From: Lachnospiraceae bacterium
GTDB lineage: Bacteria > Bacillota > Clostridia > Lachnospirales > Lachnospiraceae
NCBI GenBank assembly: GCA_017412265.1
Contig: JAFPYK010000134.1
Coordinates: 1-5,837 of the forward strand
DNA: 5,837 nt
Reading direction: 5' to 3'
The notes beneath the pieces were generated by a model that saw only the letters and a program-made list of their open reading frames with translations, had not been told where the DNA came from and searched no databases. A program made the position numbers and the translations under genes. Below are positions 4,602 through 5,837 of the stretch, one piece after another; position 1 is the stretch's first letter; each line of letters opens with the position of its first letter.

Positions 4602-5837
4602 TTAAAAACTGCGTACTGCCTCACACTCCACGCCGAAGGCCTTCCGATAGGATTCCAGGAACCTCGCGAATCCCTCGCAATCCTCCTCCGAAGCCTGAAG
4701 CGTCGCGCATCTGGCATCGATGAACACCTTCCCATCCAGATAGTCCGGAAGGCTCTCGCCCTCCTCCTTCCAGAGCATGTAAGCCGCCAGCAGGGCCATC
4801 CCGTAAGGTCCGCCCTCGCCGGCCGTCTCCATCACAGAGACCTCCGAGCGAACCGCCGCCGAGAGCATCCTCTGGCCGACACCGGGCGTCTTGAAATACC
4901 CGCCGTGCCCGTACAGCTTGTCGATCACGACCTTCTCCTCGCCGGTCAGGATATCCAGGCCGATCTTGAGCGTCGCAAGCGCCGAGAGCAGATGCGTGCG
5001 CATGAAATTCGCCAGGCTGAAGTCCGCATCCGGCCTGCGCAGGAACACCGGCCGCCCCTCATCCAGATCGGTCACGCCCTCCCCGGAATAATAATTGTAG
5101 CTGAGCAGCCCGCCGCAGTCCGGATCGCCCTCCAGGGCCTTCTCGAAAAGCTTCGTGAACAGCTCGCCCTTGTCCGCAGGATGTCCCATCATCGCGGCAA
5201 ACTCCCCGAACAGGTTCACCCACGCATTCAGATCCGACGTGCAGTTGTTGCAGTGAACCATCGCCACCGGCAGCCCGTCCGGCGTCGTCACCATATCAAT
5301 CTCCCGGTGCACGCCGAGCTTGTGATCCACGACCACCATCGCGAAATCCGAAGTGCCCGCCGACACATTTCCCGTGCGGACCCGCACCGAATTTGTCGCC
5401 GTCATGCCGGTGCCCGCATCGCCCTCGCAAGGTGCCAGCGGAATCCCCGCCGCGAACTCACCCGCCGGATCCAGGAAACGCGCGCCCTCCTCGGTCAGCC
5501 GCCCGGCCGCCGCGCCCGCCGGCAGAACCTTCGGCAGGATCTCCCGCAGCTTCCACGCGTAGCCGCACTCCGCGATCTTCCGGTCAAATGCATCGGCCAT
5601 CTCCTGATCATAATCCCCGCTCTTCTCATCGATCGGGAACATGCCCGAGGCCTCGCCGACGCCCATCACATGCTCGCCCGTCAGCCTCCAGTGAATATAT
5701 CCCGCAAGCGTCGTCAGATGCGCCAGCCTCGGCAGGTGCTCCTCGCCCTTCAGCATCGCCTGGTACAGATGCGCGATGCTCCAGCGCTGCGGGATATTGA
5801 AGCCGAACAGCTCCGTCAGCTTCTCCGCGGCCTCGCC
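4602..5837 (-). CDS. FGGY-family carbohydrate kinase, C-terminal 411 residues, start beyond window
   Basis: A cytoplasmic sugar kinase that transfers phosphate from ATP to a sugar or polyol hydroxyl. The frame is open through the right edge. FGGY kinases are about 500-530 residues, so roughly the first 100-130 are missing, including the N-terminal phosphate-binding DxGT region. Numbering from the edge, visible motifs are: RWSIAHLYQ with the LTTLAGYIHWRLTG helix region that ends the N-terminal lobe; EGDAGTG with the likely catalytic base Asp140; the glycine turn GTSDFAM (161-167) of the second phosphate motif; the adenosine-loop GHGGYFKTPG (310-319); and EGGPYGMALLAAY (341-353), equivalent to the conserved Glu-Gly-Ala helix. 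A CNNC motif at 196-199 is distinctive. The sequence resembles the broad xylulokinase/ribulokinase-like clade, often labelled only as FGGY kinase or ATPase in Clostridia. The substrate is undetermined, and partner genes would lie to the right of the window. Confidence 0.93.
   Translation of the reverse strand, partial: GEAAEKLTELFGFNIPQRWSIAHLYQAMLKGEEHLPRLAHLTTLAGYIHWRLTGEHVMGVGEASGMFPIDEKSGDYDQEMADAFDRKIAECGYAWKLREILPKVLPAGAAAGRLTEEGARFLDPAGEFAAGIPLAPCEGDAGTGMTATNSVRVRTGNVSAGTSDFAMVVVDHKLGVHREIDMVTTPDGLPVAMVHCNNCTSDLNAWVNLFGEFAAMMGHPADKGELFTKLFEKALEGDPDCGGLLSYNYYSGEGVTDLDEGRPVFLRRPDADFSLANFMRTHLLSALATLKIGLDILTGEEKVVIDKLYGHGGYFKTPGVGQRMLSAAVRSEVSVMETAGEGGPYGMALLAAYMLWKEEGESLPDYLDGKVFIDARCATLQASEEDCEGFARFLESYRKAFGVECEAVRSF

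Noticed and set aside
4496..4735. A minus-strand 79-codon ORF crossing the end of the kinase
   Set aside because: It is an alternate frame of the kinase C terminus that continues through the strong terminator; no ribosome binding site or homology is seen.
5393..5800. A plus-strand ORF antisense to the FGGY kinase
   Set aside because: Pro/Arg/Ser-rich antisense translation of a well-supported kinase, with no ribosome binding site.
1..5837. CRISPR array, insertion sequence, phage or other novel defence system
   Set aside because: No short spaced repeats, no transposase or integrase motifs and no terminal inverted repeats. The only direct repeats are the SH3b-coding units, and AddAB is ordinary housekeeping repair.

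Overview
The window comes from a GC-rich member of the Bacillota (Firmicutes), most likely a Clostridia/Lachnospiraceae-type gut anaerobe. This is inferred from GGAGG ribosome binding sites, an AddB-type (not RecC-type) recombination subunit, an SH3b plus SleB-type cell-wall hydrolase, U-tailed intrinsic terminators and sigma-A-like promoters. I cannot name a genus from the sequence alone. Every gene I can support lies on the minus strand, so transcription runs from right to left.

Layout in transcription order. (1) 5837 to 4602: the C-terminal 411 residues of an FGGY-family carbohydrate kinase, cut by the right window edge and closed by a strong 15-bp hairpin terminator (4535-4580). (2) 4601 to 4363: an AT-rich control region with a very good promoter (TATAAT, extended TGC, 17-bp spacer, TTGCGT). 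A WalR-box-like direct repeat sits just upstream of the -35, and the 5' leader has its Shine-Dalgarno unusually far from the ATG. (3) 4362 to 3058: a complete secreted peptidoglycan hydrolase with a signal peptide, three SH3b domains and a C-terminal SleB-type catalytic domain, ended by a 12-bp hairpin terminator. (4) 3002 to 2843: a compact stand-alone tRNA-Val(CAC) unit with its own consensus promoter, almost no 5' leader, no encoded CCA, and its own terminator. (5) 2784 to 2137: a beta-phosphoglucomutase-like HAD hydrolase. (6) 2057 to the left edge: the first 685 codons of addB, the helicase/nuclease subunit B of the AddAB double-strand-break repair complex. A possible weak terminator or attenuator lies between genes 5 and 6.

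These are mostly unrelated housekeeping units: sugar phosphorylation, cell-wall remodelling, translation, phosphate-ester metabolism and DNA repair. Nearly every unit has its own promoter or terminator; only the HAD gene and addB look like a possible operon. There is no sign of mobile elements, CRISPR, phage genes or a defence island beyond AddAB itself. I found no undescribed multi-gene system. The most interesting material is regulatory: the control region and translation start of the SH3b/SleB hydrolase.
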